NCBI RefSeq assembly: GCF_030696805.1
Contig: NZ_JAUYRO010000037.1
Coordinates: 1-64,000 of the forward strand
Source of the DNA: Methyloversatilis sp.
Lineage (GTDB): Bacteria; Pseudomonadota; Gammaproteobacteria; Burkholderiales; Rhodocyclaceae
DNA: 64,000 nucleotides
Reading direction: 5' to 3'
A program made the translations under genes and the position numbers. The notes under the pieces are model-generated. The model made no database searches and had not been told where the DNA came from. It saw only the letters and a list, made by a program, of their open reading frames with translations. This document shows, piece after piece, positions 29,838 through 43,684 of the stretch (position 1 is the first letter of the stretch; each line of letters opens with the position of its first letter).

Positions 29838-30106
29838 GTCTTCAGCCCCGGTTGCGCGCGATTACATCGGCGGCCGACAGCGCGCTCCTCGACAAAGACT
29901 TCGTAGACCAAGCGGTGCTGGATATTGATGCGTCGCGAATACGCGCCCGCAAGATCGCCTACGAGTTTTTCATCGGGCGGCGGATTCTGGAATGGATCGT
30001 TGGCAAGAACAGCGAGCAGTTCCTGGGCTTTCGACTTCAGGCCGGCTGCGGCCAGCTTCTTCGCGTCTTTCTCGGCGTGCCTGGAGAAGACAACCTGCCA
30101 GCTCAC
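29582..30106 (-). pseudogene. YoeB/Txe-type toxin gene with lost 3' end
   Basis: The first 75 or so codons are a good YoeB-family toxin: SRHAEKDAKKLAAAGLKSKAQ, then NPPPDEKLVGDLAGAYSRRI and QHRLVYEVFVEERAV. After this point (about 29884) the frame no longer resembles the family, which normally ends in a short MWTHYE-like tail with catalytic residues, and instead runs on 100 codons antiparallel in reading sense to no known protein while overlapping the ParE gene in another frame. The GTG start overlaps the upstream antitoxin stop (GTGA). Best explained by a deletion or recombination that replaced the toxin 3' end; the product is probably inactive. Confidence 0.7.
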
Positions 30107-30345
30107 CAGCTGAGCTCCCTGGCGCTCTCGCCAAGCGGTTCAGCCATGCCTTCCTTGATGGACTCGCGCATGCCGGGGACGGACAAGAGGTACAGCGTTT
30201 CCTGGATGGACTGCCAGTCCTCCGCCGAGATCAGGACTGCGCTCGTGCGTTTGCCGGCGATGTGGATGGGCTGGTGTGACGCGGCGGTCTGGTCGATCAG
30301 GCGATACAGGTTTGCCCGTGCTTCGCTGGCAGTGAGTGTGGTCAT
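30103..30345 (-). CDS. Phd/YefM-family antitoxin
   Basis: An 80-residue protein beginning MTTLTASEARANLYRLIDQ and continuing HQPIHIAGKRTSAVLISAEDW, the standard Phd/YefM fold that both represses its promoter and binds a YoeB-type toxin. It overlaps the truncated yoeB by four bases, so this was a complete YefM-YoeB pair before the toxin 3' end was lost. Length and sequence look intact. Confidence 0.88.
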   Translation of the reverse strand: MTTLTASEARANLYRLIDQTAASHQPIHIAGKRTSAVLISAEDWQSIQETLYLLSVPGMRESIKEGMAEPLGESARELSW

Positions 30346-30485
30346 GGTTGATTCCCGATGAGACCAAGAGCGTATGTATTTGCGTACGAGGCTTCAAGTG
30401 CTGCCTTGAGTGGTCAAGCGCTCTCGGGGCTTCTGCGAGCAGCGAACTCAGATGCGCAGGCGAAGCAGTGCCGGCAGACCGCAGA

Positions 30486-30905
30486 TCACGATTGCCACGG
30501 GTTGATGACCGCGACGCCGGCGGCTTCGAAGGGTCGGGTATCGCGGGTGGCGACCGAAAGGCCGTTCGCGACCGCGATTGCGGCGATGCAGGCGTCTGCC
30601 GTGGCGATGGCATATCCGGCAGCCCGCGCCAGCGCGATCCGTTCCGCATAGGCGCCTGTGCTGCCCAGGTCGAAGGGCAGGATGCGGCCGGCGAACAGTG
30701 GCAGAACGCGCTGTTCAAGATTGTCCTGCAACACAGAGCGCCGTTTGCCTGTCGGCAGCAGCGCAACGCCGGTGCGCAGTTCGGCCACGGTGATGGCGGA
30801 CAGGAAAAGTGTTTCCAGCGCCTGGGCGTCGATCCACGCGATCACCCCGAGATCGGGCGTGCGACGCAGCGGCTCCGACACCACGTTGGTGTCGAGCAGG
30901 ATCAT
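30486..30905 (-). CDS. FitB/VapC-type PIN-domain toxin
   Basis: A 139-residue PIN ribonuclease: MILLDTNVVSEPLRR carries the first Asp, SAITVAELRTGVALLP the conserved Glu, and IATADACIAAIAVANGLSVATRDTRPFE the later acidic residues. The AGYAIATADACIAAIA arrangement is typical of FitB. The antitoxin lies immediately upstream with a 4-nt ATGA overlap. Intact by length; function by family. Confidence 0.9.
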   Translation of the reverse strand: MILLDTNVVSEPLRRTPDLGVIAWIDAQALETLFLSAITVAELRTGVALLPTGKRRSVLQDNLEQRVLPLFAGRILPFDLGSTGAYAERIALARAAGYAIATADACIAAIAVANGLSVATRDTRPFEAAGVAVINPWQS

Positions 30906-31162
30906 TCGAAGCTGACCGGACGGGACGGCGTGGGGTCGCGCACCTGATCGAGGATGCCCAACTCGTCATCGGTCAGACCGGCTTCACGACCGATGTCCGC
31001 CAGCAGCGACCCCAGCTTCACGCGGCCCTCCGGGGCCACGGCAGCTTCCAGAATGTGCCGTATCTCGGCCTCCATGCTGCGGCCGTGGGTGACAGCGCGC
31101 ATGCGCAGTGCCCGGTGCACGGCGTCGGGAAGGTTGCGTACGGTAAGCATGGCCATGTTCAT
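30902..31162 (-). CDS. FitA-type ribbon-helix-helix antitoxin
   Basis: An 86-residue protein starting MNMAMLTVRNLPDAVHRAL; the ribbon MLTVRNLP is the DNA-contacting strand of the FitA/RHH fold, and the C-terminal half (GLTDDELGILDQVRD) should bind the PIN toxin. Starts at Met1, Met3 or Met5 are all possible. It overlaps the toxin gene by ATGA. Two copies of a short palindrome upstream (31180-31207) fit autoregulation by the FitAB complex. Confidence 0.88.
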   Translation of the reverse strand: MNMAMLTVRNLPDAVHRALRMRAVTHGRSMEAEIRHILEAAVAPEGRVKLGSLLADIGREAGLTDDELGILDQVRDPTPSRPVSFE

Positions 31163-31179
31163 CGCACCGCTGGATTGAA

Positions 31180-31207
31180 TGCATGCAGTTTATACTTTTG
31201 CATGCAG
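31180..31207 (-). promoter_or_regulatory. Probable FitAB operator/promoter: paired TGCATGCAG sites
   Basis: TGCATGCAG occurs at 31180-31188 and again at 31199-31207, start to start 19 bp, about two helical turns. Each copy contains the palindrome TGCATGCA. Between them on the minus strand lies AAGTATAAAC, a plausible -10 region for the fitAB pair that starts at 31162. This arrangement suits two RHH dimers bound side by side over the promoter. Confidence 0.55.
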
Positions 31208-31459
31208 CAAACAAGGGCCACGCGGCTTCTTCTGCCCATCTCGGGTTCGTAAGCCCGCGCCTCGCTGACTGACGTCGCCACGGGGCCCGCCGTTGCAGCG
31301 GTTCGGCACCTGAGGTCAAAGTCCCGCAGTGACCGCCTGTCAGCGCGCACTTTCACGCTCGATACAGCGCATCGCGCTGCAGGCCGGCCGGGTCATGAAG
31401 CCCCGAGTGATATCATTCAGCCGGTTTTTAGACTTACATCCGCCCCCCGCCGCCGTCCC

Positions 31460-34400
31460 GTGCGACTGTCCAAACTCAAACTCGCCGGCTTCAAGACTTT
31501 CGTCGATCCGACCACCATCCTGATGCCCGGCCAGCTGGTCGGCGTGGTGGGGCCGAATGGCTGCGGCAAGTCCAACATCATCGACGCGGTGCGCTGGGTG
31601 CTCGGCGAGTCGCGGGCGTCGGCGCTGCGCGGCGATTCGATGACCGACGTGATCTTCAATGGCTCGGGCACGCGCAAGCCGGTCGGCCGGGCGTCGGTCG
31701 AACTGGTGTTCGACAATGACCAGGGCAGGGCGGCCGGGCAGTGGTCGCAGTACGCCGAAATCGCGGTCAAGCGGGTGCTGGAGCGCGACGGCCAGTCGGA
31801 CTACTTCATCAACAACACGCGGGTGCGCCGGCGCGACGTGATCGACGTGTTCCTCGGTACCGGCCTGGGCCCGCGCGCCTACGCCATCATCGAGCAGGGC
31901 ATGATCACCCGCATCATCGAGGCGCGGCCGGAAGAGCTGCGCGCCTTTCTCGAAGAGGCGGCCGGCATCACCAAGTACCGCGAGCGGCGCCGCGAAACGC
32001 AGGGCCGGCTCGACGACGCGCGCGACAATCTGGTGCGGCTGGACGACATCGTCGGCGAATTGGGCAGCCGCATCGAGCGCTTGCAGAAGCAGGCCGAAGT
32101 CGCCGCCCGCCACACCGAACTGAATACCCGGCTGGTCGAGCGACAGGCGCTGCTGTGGGCGATGAAGCAGCGCGCCGCGGCGGCCGAGGCCGACACGCTG
32201 GCCGGCGAGGGCGGCCGCATCGAAAACGACATCGAACGCGAAACCGCGGCGCTGCGCCACCATGAGGCGGCGCTGGAGCGCATCCGCACCGAACATTTCG
32301 CCAGTTCCGAAGCGGTGCATGCGGCGCAGGCCGAACTGCTGACCGCCAACGCCGAAGCCAGCCGGCTGGAAGACGATCTGCGGCGCGCGGCGGAAAACCG
32401 CCAGAAGCTCGCGGCGCGCATCGCCCAGCTCGATGGCGAGGTGGCGACCTGGCGCGCGCGCATCGAAAGCATCGAAAGCGACACCGCGCGCTGGACCACG
32501 CTGGCCGAGCACGCCGCCCATCGCATCGAACAGGCCGAGGCGCGGCACGACACGACACGCGCGCTGCTGCCGGAAGCCGAAGCCGCGTTCCAGGAGGCGG
32601 AGCAGCGGGCGACCGAGGCGCGGCGCGATCTGGCGGCGGTCGAACAGCAGCTCAAGGTGGAAGAAACCCATCGTGCCAACGCCGGCCGCATGCTGCATTC
32701 GCTGGCCGGCCGGCGCGAGCGCATCGCGCATGACGCGGCGCAGTTGATCGAGCCAGACCGCGCAGCGCTGTCGCTGGCGCAGGCGCGGCTTGAGGAATTG
32801 CAGGCGGCGGTCGATGCCGCGCAGCAACGCATGCAGGCGGCGCAGATCGCCGTGCCGCAGCTGCAGGGCGCGGTGCGCAACGCGCAGGACGGCGAGCGCG
32901 CCACCACCCGAACGCTGACCGAAACCCGTGCCCGGCGCGACGCGCTGGTCGAGTTGCAGCGCAAGACGCAGAGCGACGGCAAGCTCGCGCCCTGGCTGGC
33001 GGCGCTCGGCCTGCAGCACGCACAACCGCTTTGGCAGGCCATCAAGGTCGAGGCCGGCTGGGAGCTGGCGGTCGAAGCCGTGTTGCGCGAGCGCCTGGGC
33101 GCGCTCGACGCCGTCTCGCCCGACACGCTGGCCGCGGCCGGTGCGGCCGGCGCCGCACCGCAGACGCTGACCCTCGCGCTGCCGGGCGCCGACCCGCGCA
33201 CGCCGCTGGCGACCGACAGCCTGCGCCACCGCGTGCGCACCCTCGACCCGCGCTGGGACGCGCTGCTCGATCTGTGGCTCGGGCCGGTGGCGGCGGTCGA
33301 GGTGCTGGCGCTGCCGGCGCAGGTCAGTTCGGCAGAGGGGGGTGCGGCACAGGGCGGTGCAGCACAGGTCGACCGCCAGGGCCGCGTCGCCCAGGGTGCG
33401 TCGCTCACGCTGTATGCGCCGGACGCGCGCACGCATGGCGTGCTGGAGCGCGCGCGCGACATCGAACAACTGGGCCGCGACATCGATATGGCCGACGCCG
33501 CGCTGGCCGAGGCGCGCGAGGCGCTGCGCGAAGCCGAGGCGGCGCTGGCTGCGGCACACGAAGAACAGGCGGCGGCGCGGCGCGAACAACAAGCGCTGAC
33601 GCAGGCGGCGCATACCGCGCAGGTCGACCAGATCAAGCTCGGCCAGGCGGTGTCGCGCTTTGACGAACAGCGGGCTGGACTTGAGCGCGACCGCGCCGAA
33701 GTGGATCAGGCGGAACAGACCGAACAGGCGCACATGGCGCGCGCCGAAATCGAGATCGAGCGCGCACGCGAACTGATCGATGTGCAGCGCAACCGGCTCG
33801 ACGCCGCGCTGGAGGCGCACAAGAGCGCCGACGGCACGCTGCGCGAGGCGCGCTTTGCCGATCAGGCGGCGGCGCGCGAGGTGCAGGAAGCCGGCTTTTC
33901 TCAGCGCGAATGCGCCAGCCGGCTGACCGATCTGGCGAACAACCTGTCGGTCGCGCGCACCCAGCTCGAGAACGCCGAACTCGAATGCGCGCTGCGGCGC
34001 GACGAATTTGCGCAGATCGACGAGCGCAGCATCGACGCCACACTGCAGCAGACGCTGGACGCCCGCCGCACACGCGAGCAGGTGCTGGCCACCTGTCGCG
34101 ACACGCAGGAAGGGCTCGCGGCGCAACTGCGCGACCTCGATGCGCAGCGCGCGCAGAGCGAGCAGCGGCTGGCGCCAGCGCGCGAGCGTCTGGCCGAGTG
34201 CCGACTGAAGCAGCAGGCGGCGGCGCTGAATGCCGAACAATTCGTTCAGCGGCTGGCCGAAATCACGCTGCCGGAAGGCCGGCTCGATGCGCTGGTCGCC
34301 GAAGGCGAGCAGGAAAACGTTCGCGAAGGCAGTCTGAATAGTGAAATCGCCCGCCTGAACCGTGACATCGCGGCGCTCGGCGCGGTGAATCTGGCGGCAC

Positions 34401-35002
34401 TGGAAGAACTGACCCAGGCGGCGGAGCGAAAGGGCTATCTGGACATGCAGTCGGCCGACTTGCGCGAGGCCATCGGCACGCTGGAAGACGCCATCCGCAG
34501 CATGGACCGCGAAACCCGTGCCCTGCTCAAGGACACGTATGATCGCGTGAATATCGAATTCGGCCGCATCTTCCCGGAGCTGTTCGGCGGCGGCGAGGCG
34601 CGGCTGGTGATGACCGGCGACGAGATACTGGACGCCGGGCTGCAGGTGTTCGCGCAACCGCCGGGCAAGCGCAATGCGTCGATCCAGTTGCTGTCAGGCG
34701 GTGAAAAGGCGCTGACCGCGACGGCGCTGGTGTTCGCGCTGTTCCAGCTCAATCCGGCGCCGTTCTGCATGCTGGACGAAGTCGATGCGCCGCTGGACGA
34801 CACCAACACCGAACGCTTCTGTGAAATGGTCAAGCGCATGTCGGCGGCCACGCAGTTCGTGTTCATCAGTCACAACAAGATCACGATGGAAATGGCGCAA
34901 CAATTGGTGGGCGTCACGATGCAGGAGCGCGGATGTTCGCGCGTGGTCGAGGTCGACATGGAACAGGCGCTGAAACTGCGCGACGAAGCGGTCAGCGTCT
35001 GA
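31460..35002 (+). CDS. smc: Chromosome segregation protein SMC
   Basis: A 1180-residue SMC ATPase. The N-terminal head has MRLSKLKLAGFKTF and Walker A GPNGCGKSN; long Ala/Glu/Arg-rich coiled-coil arms flank a hinge around residues 520-660; the C-terminal head has LLSGGEKALTATALVF followed by FCMLDEVDAPLDDTN (signature and Walker B). The SMC dimer loops DNA with ScpAB for chromosome organisation. The GTG at 31460 gives the conserved N-terminus. First gene of smc-zipA-ligA-galU, a usual betaproteobacterial order. Upstream 31208-31459 has no gene and must hold its promoter; boxes are not clear. Confidence 0.96.
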   Translation: MRLSKLKLAGFKTFVDPTTILMPGQLVGVVGPNGCGKSNIIDAVRWVLGESRASALRGDSMTDVIFNGSGTRKPVGRASVELVFDNDQGRAAGQWSQYAEIAVKRVLERDGQSDYFINNTRVRRRDVIDVFLGTGLGPRAYAIIEQGMITRIIEARPEELRAFLEEAAGITKYRERRRETQGRLDDARDNLVRLDDIVGELGSRIERLQKQAEVAARHTELNTRLVERQALLWAMKQRAAAAEADTLAGEGGRIENDIERETAALRHHEAALERIRTEHFASSEAVHAAQAELLTANAEASRLEDDLRRAAENRQKLAARIAQLDGEVATWRARIESIESDTARWTTLAEHAAHRIEQAEARHDTTRALLPEAEAAFQEAEQRATEARRDLAAVEQQLKVEETHRANAGRMLHSLAGRRERIAHDAAQLIEPDRAALSLAQARLEELQAAVDAAQQRMQAAQIAVPQLQGAVRNAQDGERATTRTLTETRARRDALVELQRKTQSDGKLAPWLAALGLQHAQPLWQAIKVEAGWELAVEAVLRERLGALDAVSPDTLAAAGAAGAAPQTLTLALPGADPRTPLATDSLRHRVRTLDPRWDALLDLWLGPVAAVEVLALPAQVSSAEGGAAQGGAAQVDRQGRVAQGASLTLYAPDARTHGVLERARDIEQLGRDIDMADAALAEAREALREAEAALAAAHEEQAAARREQQALTQAAHTAQVDQIKLGQAVSRFDEQRAGLERDRAEVDQAEQTEQAHMARAEIEIERARELIDVQRNRLDAALEAHKSADGTLREARFADQAAAREVQEAGFSQRECASRLTDLANNLSVARTQLENAELECALRRDEFAQIDERSIDATLQQTLDARRTREQVLATCRDTQEGLAAQLRDLDAQRAQSEQRLAPARERLAECRLKQQAAALNAEQFVQRLAEITLPEGRLDALVAEGEQENVREGSLNSEIARLNRDIAALGAVNLAALEELTQAAERKGYLDMQSADLREAIGTLEDAIRSMDRETRALLKDTYDRVNIEFGRIFPELFGGGEARLVMTGDEILDAGLQVFAQPPGKRNASIQLLSGGEKALTATALVFALFQLNPAPFCMLDEVDAPLDDTNTERFCEMVKRMSAATQFVFISHNKITMEMAQQLVGVTMQERGCSRVVEVDMEQALKLRDEAVSV

Positions 35003-35027
35003 AAAAACATAAAGAGGAAGGTCATCA

Positions 35028-38344
<3,317 letters not shown>

Positions 38345-38348
38345 GTAG

Positions 38349-39233
38349 ATGAAATCAGTGCGTAAAGCCGTGTTTCCGGTGGCTGGCCTCGGCAGCCGTT
38401 TCCTGCCCGCCACCAAGGCCAACCCGAAGGAAATGCTACCGGTGGTCGACAAGCCGCTGATCCAGTACGCGGTGGAAGAGGCCGTGGCCGCAGGGTGCAC
38501 CGACCTCATCTTCATCACCGGCCGCACCAAGCGTTCGATCGCCGACCACTTCGACAAGGCCTACGAGCTGGAACACGAGCTCGAAATGAAGCAGAAGACC
38601 GCACTGCTGGCGCTGTGCAACACGGTGCCCAAGCACGTCAATTGCATCTATATCCGCCAGTCGGAACCGCTCGGTCTGGGCCATGCGGTGCTGTGCGCGG
38701 CGCCGGTGGTGAACGACGAGCCGTTCGCCGTGCTGCTCGCCGATGACCTGATCGATGGCGAGCCGCCGATCCTGAAGCAGATGACCGACATTTTCGACCG
38801 CTTCGGTCGCTCCATTCTCGGCGTGCAGCACGTGCCGCGCAGCCAGACCGCGAGCTATGGCATCGTCAGCACGGATGCCGATGTCGGCGGGCTGTATGGC
38901 GTGACCGGCATCGTCGAAAAGCCGCAGCCCGAAGTGGCGCCGTCGACGCTTGCGGTGGTTGGCCGCTACATCCTGACACCGAGCATTTTCGATCACCTGC
39001 GCGCGCTGACGCCGGGTGCCGGCGGCGAACTGCAGCTGACCGACGCGATCGCCGCACTGCTGGGCGAGGAAGCCGTGCTGGCTTACCCGTTCAAGGGGAC
39101 GCGCTACGACTGCGGCTCCAAGCTGGGCTATCTGCAGGCCACAGTCGAGCTGGCGCGCAAGCATCCGGAAGTCGGCGCTGCGTTCTCGGCCTGGCTGGAT
39201 GCGCAGCATGCCGCTGCTGCCGACGCTGCGTGA
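38349..39233 (+). CDS. galU: UTP-glucose-1-phosphate uridylyltransferase GalU
   Basis: A 294-residue nucleotidyltransferase making UDP-glucose for envelope polysaccharides and glycosylation. The nucleotide-binding start is [36 protein letters not shown] and GVTGIVEKP are the sugar-phosphate and metal regions. It starts 4 nt after ligA and its stop overlaps the next GTG (GTGA). It could supply donor precursor to the island glycosyltransferase, but that is only possible, not shown. Confidence 0.96.
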   Translation: MKSVRKAVFPVAGLGSRFLPATKANPKEMLPVVDKPLIQYAVEEAVAAGCTDLIFITGRTKRSIADHFDKAYELEHELEMKQKTALLALCNTVPKHVNCIYIRQSEPLGLGHAVLCAAPVVNDEPFAVLLADDLIDGEPPILKQMTDIFDRFGRSILGVQHVPRSQTASYGIVSTDADVGGLYGVTGIVEKPQPEVAPSTLAVVGRYILTPSIFDHLRALTPGAGGELQLTDAIAALLGEEAVLAYPFKGTRYDCGSKLGYLQATVELARKHPEVGAAFSAWLDAQHAAAADAA

Positions 39234-39775
39234 GCCGTCTCGCCGATGCGCAGGCGCTGCTCGACGGCGCCGAACTGATCTGCGATGCGGCGGAGGTCGA
39301 CGCTGCGGTCGCGCGGCTGGCGGGTGAAATCACCGCCGCGCTGGGCGACAGCTATCCGCTGTTGCTGTCGGTCATGGGCGGCGCGGTGGTGTTCACCGGC
39401 AATCTGCTGCCGCAACTCGCCTTCCCGCTCGATTTCGATTACCTGCACGTCACGCGCTATGGCGACGACACGCAGGGCGGTGCGCTGCGCTGGATCAGCG
39501 AACCGCGCATCCCGGTCGCCGGGCGTACCGTGCTGGTACTGGACGACATTCTCGACGAGGGCATCACGCTGGCGGCGATTCGCCGCCACCTGCTCGACGC
39601 GGGGGCGCAGCGCTGTCTGACTGCCGTGTTTTCCGACAAGATGATCGGGCGTTCCAAGCCGATCAAGGCCGACTTCACCGGACTCGAATTGCCGGACCGC
39701 TACGTTTTCGGATACGGCATGGACGTGCGCGGTGCCTGGCGCAACCTCCCGGCCATCTACGCACTCAGGGAGTAG
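39230..39775 (+). CDS. hpt: Hypoxanthine/guanine phosphoribosyltransferase family protein
   Basis: A 181-residue type I phosphoribosyltransferase with the PRPP loop [14 protein letters not shown] and a flexible-loop region [10 protein letters not shown]. It salvages hypoxanthine or guanine to IMP/GMP, as its betaproteobacterial relatives (hypoxanthine-guanine type) are thought to do. GTG start overlapping galU. The nearby methylthioinosine phosphorylase (42408) releases hypoxanthine, which this enzyme could recycle. Exact base preference is not provable from sequence. Confidence 0.85.
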   Translation: MSRLADAQALLDGAELICDAAEVDAAVARLAGEITAALGDSYPLLLSVMGGAVVFTGNLLPQLAFPLDFDYLHVTRYGDDTQGGALRWISEPRIPVAGRTVLVLDDILDEGITLAAIRRHLLDAGAQRCLTAVFSDKMIGRSKPIKADFTGLELPDRYVFGYGMDVRGAWRNLPAIYALRE

Positions 39776-39778
39776 GCG

Positions 39779-40297
39779 ATGGCCGAAGCGCTGCCGGTGT
39801 TTCTTGACGTCGAAGCCTCGGGCTTCGGCGCCGGCAGCTATCCGATCGAGGTCGGCTGCATCCTGCCCGATGGCCGCACGATTTGCTGCCTGGTTCGCCC
39901 GCCGGAAGGCTGGCGGCACTGGGACCAGAGCGCCGAAGCGGTGCACCACATCACGCGCGAAGTGCTCATGCAGCACGGCCTGCCGATCGAAGATGTCGTG
40001 TGCCGTCTCGACGAGGCGCTGCGTGGCCAGGACGTTTACAGCGACGCCTGGGGCAACGACTACGCCTGGCTGTCCCGTCTTTACGACGAGGTCGATCGCG
40101 TGCCGCGCTTTCACCTGCGCAGCCTGCGCGAACTGCTGAGCGAAGCGCAGGCGGCGCGCTGGCACGAGGTGAAGAAGGAAGTCAGCGAAGAACTGCATAC
40201 CACCCGGCACCGTGCCAGCAATGATGCCCGGGTACTGCAGGCGGCCTATGCGCGACTGTGCGCCGAACAGAAACCGGTGTGCAGCGATCCGCAGTGA
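39779..40297 (+). CDS. Putative DEDDh 3'-5' exonuclease-like protein
   Basis: A 172-residue protein with the exonuclease I motif VFLDVEASGFGAGSYPIEVG (Asp-x-Glu) and a late H...D pattern in TRHRASNDARVLQAAYA, as in RNase T/oligoribonuclease-type folds. The middle region (SDAWGNDYAWLSRLYDE) supplies another acidic pair. Shorter than true epsilon or RNase T proteins, so activity and substrate (RNA or DNA ends) are uncertain. It starts 3 nt after the phosphoribosyltransferase and is last in the operon, before the strong terminator at 40326. Confidence 0.7.
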   Translation: MAEALPVFLDVEASGFGAGSYPIEVGCILPDGRTICCLVRPPEGWRHWDQSAEAVHHITREVLMQHGLPIEDVVCRLDEALRGQDVYSDAWGNDYAWLSRLYDEVDRVPRFHLRSLRELLSEAQAARWHEVKKEVSEELHTTRHRASNDARVLQAAYARLCAEQKPVCSDPQ

Positions 40298-40325
40298 CTG
40301 CGCTCGCCGTGCGCCCCCGACGGAC

Positions 40326-40356
40326 AAAAAAAGGAGCGCCAGAGCGCTCCTTTTTT
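40326..40356. terminator. Bidirectional intrinsic terminator
   Basis: Stem GGAGCGC (40333-40339) / GCGCTCC (40344-40350) with loop CAGA, flanked by a 7-A run at 40326-40332 and a 6-T run at 40351-40356. This ends both the plus-strand exonuclease-like gene and the minus-strand typA gene. Confidence 0.95.
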
Positions 40357-40374
40357 CATTGCCCATCCGGAAAA

Positions 40375-42189
<1,815 letters not shown>

Positions 42190-42294
42190 AGGAATGGTGC
42201 AGCGCAATAAGAAAAACACGCAAGTATAGCACAGCACGCAAGCTGAATCGGCCTCCCCGCACCGTGCCGCATCCGTGCGGGAGCGCCCCCATTG

Positions 42295-42325
42295 TGGGAG
42301 CGGCGTCGCCGCCGCGATCGCCGTT
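42295..42325. repeat. REP-like element between typA and methylthioinosine phosphorylase
   Basis: GTGGGAGCGGCGTCGCCGCC followed by GCGATCGCC is the common REP-type palindrome of gamma- and betaproteobacteria. A CCGCA-TCCG-TGCGG stem (42267-42280) and a CCCG/CGGG stem with T4 (42347-42364) lie beside it. The 218-bp gap should contain both divergent promoters; the boxes are not obvious. Confidence 0.65.
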
Positions 42326-42407
42326 CCGTGATGCCGCCAGGACAAACCCGAAAGCCGGGCTTTTCTTGCCTGATAGACTGGATGACCCGGAATAAAGGAG
42401 TGCACAT

Positions 42408-43157
42408 ATGCTGGCGATCATCGGCGGCAGCGGTCTGACGCAGCTGGCCAATCTTGACGTCACCCGTCGCGAAGTCGTGCGTACGCCTTATGGCGAGCCG
42501 TCCGGTCCGCTGACCTTCGGCCGCCTGGCCGGGCGCGATCTGGTGTTCATCGCACGCCACGGGTACGGCCACACCATTGCACCGCACCGGGTGAATTACC
42601 GCGCCAACATTTCGGCGCTCCGCAGCGTCGGCGTGGTGCGCATCGTGTCGGTCGCCTCGGTCGGCGGCATCCGCGCCGACCTCGGGCCGGGCACGCTGGT
42701 CGTACCGGACCAGATCATCGACTACACCTGGGGCCGTCACAGCACGTTCTTCGATGGCCACGATGGACAGGTGAAGCACATCGATTTCACGCAGCCGTAT
42801 GACGCCGCCCTGCGCAGGGCGCTGCTCGATGCGGCCGCGCGGGCCGGCGAGCAGGTCGTCGACGGCGCAGTCTACGCGGCGACCCAGGGCCCGCGCCTGG
42901 AGACAGCGGCGGAAATCAACCGGCTGGAGGGCGACGGCGCGCACCTCGTCGGCATGACCGGCATGCCCGAAGCGGCGCTGGCGCGCGAGGCCGGCCTCGC
43001 CTACGCGGCGATCAATGTGGTGGTGAATCACGCAGCCGGTCGCGGCGATTCGCTGCACGGCATCGAAATGTCGGCCATCGAGGACATGCTGCAGGAGGCG
43101 ATGACGCGCGTTCGCCGCCTGCTCGAAGCCCTGTGCGCGAACGGGGAGTGCGCATGA
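42408..43157 (+). CDS. S-methyl-5'-thioinosine phosphorylase
   Basis: A 249-residue phosphorylase of the MTA/PNP family. [13 protein letters not shown] is the phosphate loop; [20 protein letters not shown] and [19 protein letters not shown] are typical of the family, the latter binding the methylthioribose end. The residues around [11 protein letters not shown] and VVNHAAG are those of the Pseudomonas-type enzyme that uses methylthioinosine, made by deamination of MTA, rather than MTA directly; I base this on recalled family features. AAGGAG ribosome site 7 nt upstream. Its stop overlaps def (ATGA). Product hypoxanthine could feed the hpt gene upstream. Confidence 0.85.
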   Translation: MLAIIGGSGLTQLANLDVTRREVVRTPYGEPSGPLTFGRLAGRDLVFIARHGYGHTIAPHRVNYRANISALRSVGVVRIVSVASVGGIRADLGPGTLVVPDQIIDYTWGRHSTFFDGHDGQVKHIDFTQPYDAALRRALLDAAARAGEQVVDGAVYAATQGPRLETAAEINRLEGDGAHLVGMTGMPEAALAREAGLAYAAINVVVNHAAGRGDSLHGIEMSAIEDMLQEAMTRVRRLLEALCANGECA

Positions 43158-43684
43158 TCCGCGACATCCTGCGCATGGGTGACCCGCGACTGCTGCGCGT
43201 GGCGCAGCCGGTCAGGCGCTTCAGCTGCCCGGAACTCGATGCGCTGGTGCAGGACCTGATCGACACCATGCAGGCGGCCGACGGCGCCGGACTTGCGGCG
43301 CCGCAGATTGGCGCCGACCTGCGCGTCGTGGTGTTCGGCGGCTCACCGTCGGTGCGCTACCCGGAGGCGCCGGTCGTGCCATTCACGGTGCTGGTCAATC
43401 CGGTACTGACACCGCTTGGCAAGGATATGGAGGAGGGCTGGGAAGGCTGCCTCTCGGTGCCCGGCCTGCGTGGCGTCGTGGTGCGTCATGCCCGGCTGCA
43501 CTACAGCGGCTTCGATCCGCAGGGTATGTTGATCGAGCGCGAGGTCGATGGCTTTCACGCCCGGGTGGTGCAGCACGAGTGCGACCATCTCGATGGCGTG
43601 CTGTACCCGATGCGGGTGCATGACTTCACTCGATTCGGCTTTACCGACGTGCTGTTTCCCGATCAGGAAGCCAGCGACGATTGA
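43154..43684 (+). CDS. def: Peptide deformylase
   Basis: A 176-residue metalloenzyme that removes formyl from nascent N-terminal Met. The three motifs are present: [18 protein letters not shown] and HECDHLDG (Cys plus two His bind iron; Glu is catalytic). ATG 43154 overlaps the phosphorylase stop by 4 nt. The spaced [12 protein letters not shown] loop suggests the second class of proteobacterial deformylases, so another copy near fmt may exist outside the window. Its last 22 bp overlap the end of the opposing GGDEF/EAL gene. Confidence 0.94.
   Translation: MIRDILRMGDPRLLRVAQPVRRFSCPELDALVQDLIDTMQAADGAGLAAPQIGADLRVVVFGGSPSVRYPEAPVVPFTVLVNPVLTPLGKDMEEGWEGCLSVPGLRGVVVRHARLHYSGFDPQGMLIEREVDGFHARVVQHECDHLDGVLYPMRVHDFTRFGFTDVLFPDQEASDD

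Noticed and set aside
9617-31459. Prophage, integron or insertion sequence
   Set aside because: No integrase, transposase, phage structural gene, attC site or tRNA target was found; only the EamA direct repeats bracket the island.
31340-34657. 1105-residue open frame on the minus strand
   Set aside because: Antisense to smc, rich in Arg/Gln/Leu as expected for the mirror of coiled-coil codons, with no recognisable motif.
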